Shown piece after piece: positions 6,692 to 8,411 of a stretch of 8,411 nt of DNA (within the stretch, counting starts at the first letter, position 1; the number at the start of each line of letters is the position of its first letter). The stretch is from the NCBI GenBank assembly GCA_027592155.1, contig JAQCKY010000071.1, positions 1 to 8,411 on the forward strand, read 5' to 3'. This stretch comes from Pseudomonadota bacterium. Its GTDB lineage: Bacteria > Pseudomonadota > Alphaproteobacteria > Rhodospirillales > UBA2165. Made by a program: the position numbers and the translations under genes. Below the pieces are notes generated by a model. That model was not told the DNA's origin. It made no database searches and worked only from the letters and a program-made list of their open reading frames with translations.

Positions 6692-8411
6692 TTACCCCGG
6701 CAACAAGTCGGAAAACGATACACCGTGCCGTCCCAAATATTGCTCCGCAAGCCATGAAATCGAATTTCGAGCACCCCGGCGGTCGCGCGCAAATGTACCA
6801 TACGGTATCACTGCCGTATTACATGTAGGCTCCATCCAATACTGCAAATACTGTTGTTGAAATCGATACCAGGCCGCCTTACCGAACGGAGCAAATATGG
6901 CCTTCGCTAGCCAACGCAACGGTATGATCGAGAGGGGTCGGATATTTTGCCGATTGATTGGTATATCCTGCCAAACGCTACCCCAATTCTCCCGTCGTAA
7001 CATTCGAACGTACAGCGATTGGTCTATTTTTTCTTTTAATGAAATTGTTTCCCAAAAATCCAAGTAATCGTTATCCCACAACGGTAACCGCCATTCGTGA
7101 CCAATAAACTCATAAATTCGCTGACCGTTAACGACGTACTTGCATTGACGGTCCTGAAATTCCTCATATTCGTACAATCCGAAATCTGTTTCGGGAGCGC
7201 CCAATTGCCCTCCAGCGGACGAGATCGACGCAATCAGGTCGGCCTGTACACGTTCTCGAGATTGATCCGTGCGCAATGCCTCCCAAAGCGCAAAATGCTT
7301 GTCATAAAGCATTTCCGCTATTCGTGCCCAACGCATATCTGGATCAAGGTCCAGATCAAGCGAATGCATCGCCGGCGGGATATGCATGCCGCTGATATAA
7401 TCGCCGGAATTGCCATTGGCGATCACTGCATCGTCTGGAATATATCCGTTCTCCTTTAGCGCCAGCATTGGCGCCATATCTTGCACGAACGGAACTGCCG
7501 TACAGGAATCACAATAGGCTAAATAAGCCAGATGCGCCGAACCGGCAAAAAAACTAACCTGGCTCGAAACTGTCAGCGGAACAAATTGCCATCGGTAACC
7601 GAGCCGTTCGGCAATTGCAGCGCTTGTCTTCGCTTCGTAATTGCCCGCCCGACCATATGTGAAGCAACGGACATTCTTATAACCGAGATGTTTTGCAGCG
7701 CTTGCGATGAGCCGCGAATCGTTACCTGCACTTAAGGGAATTATCAGTGTGCGGCCCGCCAAGGACGCAAGCATTCGCTCCATAATCCCTAAGGTAATTT
7801 CCGCGAGCCGTTTTTCGCTACTCAACTCCGATTTAACACCGATATTCCAAGGCTGGTAGGTATAATAACGATGCTTCTGCGGCGGCTTCTCAGGCTCCAA
7901 AAACGCAACTTCCCCCGGCGACAATACATCGAGGCCGTAATAGAGCGAGGCCTTATTGATCGTGTAGCCAGCCATGGCGATGCTACGCGCGGCATCTAGG
8001 TCTAAATCCCGCCTTGATAAGCTGGCTTTTTCCCGCAAGCGGTTAACCTGACTATCTATGTCCCAATGTTCACCCACTTCCGCAAGGGCGAGCGGAATAC
8101 TTCGGATCCGATCAACCATTGCGACTGCCCATTTCTTGCCTGTTGCGGCCAAAGCAAAATGGCCGTTTAGCCGCAATGCGGCCGCCGCTAATGTTGCAAT
8201 GGTAGGTTTCTCATCCAACGCCGCGAAAAATGCGGCAAGACTCTGTCCGTCCTCGCCATGACACCAGCCCTTGTACCAGAGCGTTACGTCTCCGCTACAG
8301 TATTTCCGCCAGCCGAACTCCTCTTCAATCGAGACCGTGGCAACAGAAGTCGTTCCGGGGCTTAGCGCGTTCATGTTCAGCGACGTATCCGGCGAACCAA
8401 CGAAAATGCCT
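6692..8411 (-). CDS. Asparagine-synthetase-like amidotransferase lacking the glutaminase Cys, partial (5' end beyond right edge)
   Basis: An AsnB-like two-domain protein. From the internal ATG at 8374 it has 560 residues, but the frame stays open to 8411 and adds GIFVGSPDTSLN. That resembles the Met-Cys-Gly-Ile start of class II amidotransferases, so the true start probably lies a few bases outside the window. Numbering here is from 8374. The amidotransferase fold is recognisable in RLNGHFALAATG (68-79) and DRIRSIPLAL (88-97), which match the GMFAFA and DRFGIKPLYY blocks of AsnB. The synthetase domain has the ATP-pyrophosphatase loop SAGNDSR (215-221), a variant of SGGxDS, followed by FTYGRAGNYEAKTSAAIAERLG. 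ATP-dependent carboxylate activation thus looks possible, while glutamine hydrolysis does not. Next to a diacetamido-uronic acid cassette, the best guess is amidation of the uronic acid carboxyl (WbpS/WbmE-like); use of free ammonia or a partner glutaminase is inferred. Parts of the gene are A+T rich. Confidence 0.85.
   Translation of the reverse strand, partial: GIFVGSPDTSLNMNALSPGTTSVATVSIEEEFGWRKYCSGDVTLWYKGWCHGEDGQSLAAFFAALDEKPTIATLAAAALRLNGHFALAATGKKWAVAMVDRIRSIPLALAEVGEHWDIDSQVNRLREKASLSRRDLDLDAARSIAMAGYTINKASLYYGLDVLSPGEVAFLEPEKPPQKHRYYTYQPWNIGVKSELSSEKRLAEITLGIMERMLASLAGRTLIIPLSAGNDSRLIASAAKHLGYKNVRCFTYGRAGNYEAKTSAAIAERLGYRWQFVPLTVSSQVSFFAGSAHLAYLAYCDSCTAVPFVQDMAPMLALKENGYIPDDAVIANGNSGDYISGMHIPPAMHSLDLDLDPDMRWARIAEMLYDKHFALWEALRTDQSRERVQADLIASISSAGGQLGAPETDFGLYEYEEFQDRQCKYVVNGQRIYEFIGHEWRLPLWDNDYLDFWETISLKEKIDQSLYVRMLRRENWGSVWQDIPINRQNIRPLSIIPLRWLAKAIFAPFGKAAWYRFQQQYLQYWMEPTCNTAVIPYGTFARDRRGARNSISWLAEQYLGRHGVSFSDLLPG
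6793..6824. repeat. Imperfect 11-bp inverted repeat inside the amidotransferase-like gene
   Basis: ATGTA (6793-6797), two unpaired C, then ATACGG (6800-6805), an 8-nt loop, CCGTAT (6814-6819) and TACAT (6820-6824). The arms pair over 11 bp with one 2-nt bulge. It lies in codons for the segment NTAVIPYGTF near the 3' end of the gene. It may be a chance structure or an mRNA hairpin; the coding function does not need it. Confidence 0.4.

Noticed and set aside
8375..8411. ATG at 8374 as the true start, with the upstream 37 nt as leader
   Set aside because: The upstream bases are open in frame and encode a family-like GIFVGS strand, and there is no Shine-Dalgarno sequence before 8374.
1..8411. 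tRNA, rRNA, CRISPR array, insertion sequence or attachment site
   Set aside because: No tandem spaced repeats, transposase-like protein, terminal inverted repeats or tRNA-like cloverleaf were seen on either strand.

Overview
The window is one continuous block of a surface-polysaccharide (O-antigen, capsule or exopolysaccharide) biosynthesis locus. All eight recognisable genes lie on the minus strand, so transcription runs from high to low coordinates. Protein flavour and a moderately high but uneven G+C content suggest a proteobacterium, most likely an alphaproteobacterium. That assignment is an inference from style; no taxonomic marker is present.

Layout in transcription order: (1) an asparagine-synthetase-like amidotransferase (6692 to the right edge, 5' end missing), (2) a Gfo/Idh/MocA NAD(P)-dependent sugar dehydrogenase (5620-6612), (3) a WbpD-like left-handed beta-helix N-acetyltransferase (5064-5627), (4) a WbpE-like PLP sugar aminotransferase (3921-5054), (5) a GT4 glycosyltransferase (2822-3901), (6) an aldo/keto reductase (1912-2808), (7) a polytopic GT-C (PMT_2-like) glycosyltransferase (517-1908), and (8) a class I SAM methyltransferase whose 3' end runs off the left edge (1-408). 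Genes 2 to 7 are packed with gaps of 3 to 19 nt or short overlaps and look like one operon. The only longer gaps are 79 nt (6613-6691) and 108 nt (409-516), and each contains an inverted repeat. No stretch above 300 nt lacks a gene.

Genes 2-4 form a sugar-nucleotide cassette: oxidation at C3, transamination with glutamate, and acetylation of the new amine. In the WbpB/E/D (WlbA/C/B) pathway this turns UDP-GlcNAc-uronic acid into UDP-2,3-diacetamido-2,3-dideoxy-glucuronic acid. The amidotransferase-like protein just upstream could amidate the C6 carboxylate to a uronamide, as proposed for WbpS/WbmE-type proteins. The GT4 enzyme would transfer a sugar in the cytoplasm, and the GT-C enzyme would use a lipid-phosphate donor at the periplasmic face. 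The aldo/keto reductase and methyltransferase are tailoring or precursor enzymes with unknown substrates. The UDP-GlcNAc 6-dehydrogenase, initiating transferase, flippase and polymerase are not in the window, so the locus extends beyond it.

The most interesting points are these. The amidotransferase-like protein cannot have the usual Cys2 nucleophile: its reading frame is open to the window edge, with a Gly-Ile-Phe start like the family's Met-Cys-Gly-Ile, but the preceding codon ends in A. The dehydrogenase beside clear WbpD and WbpE homologues does not look like classical WbpB.
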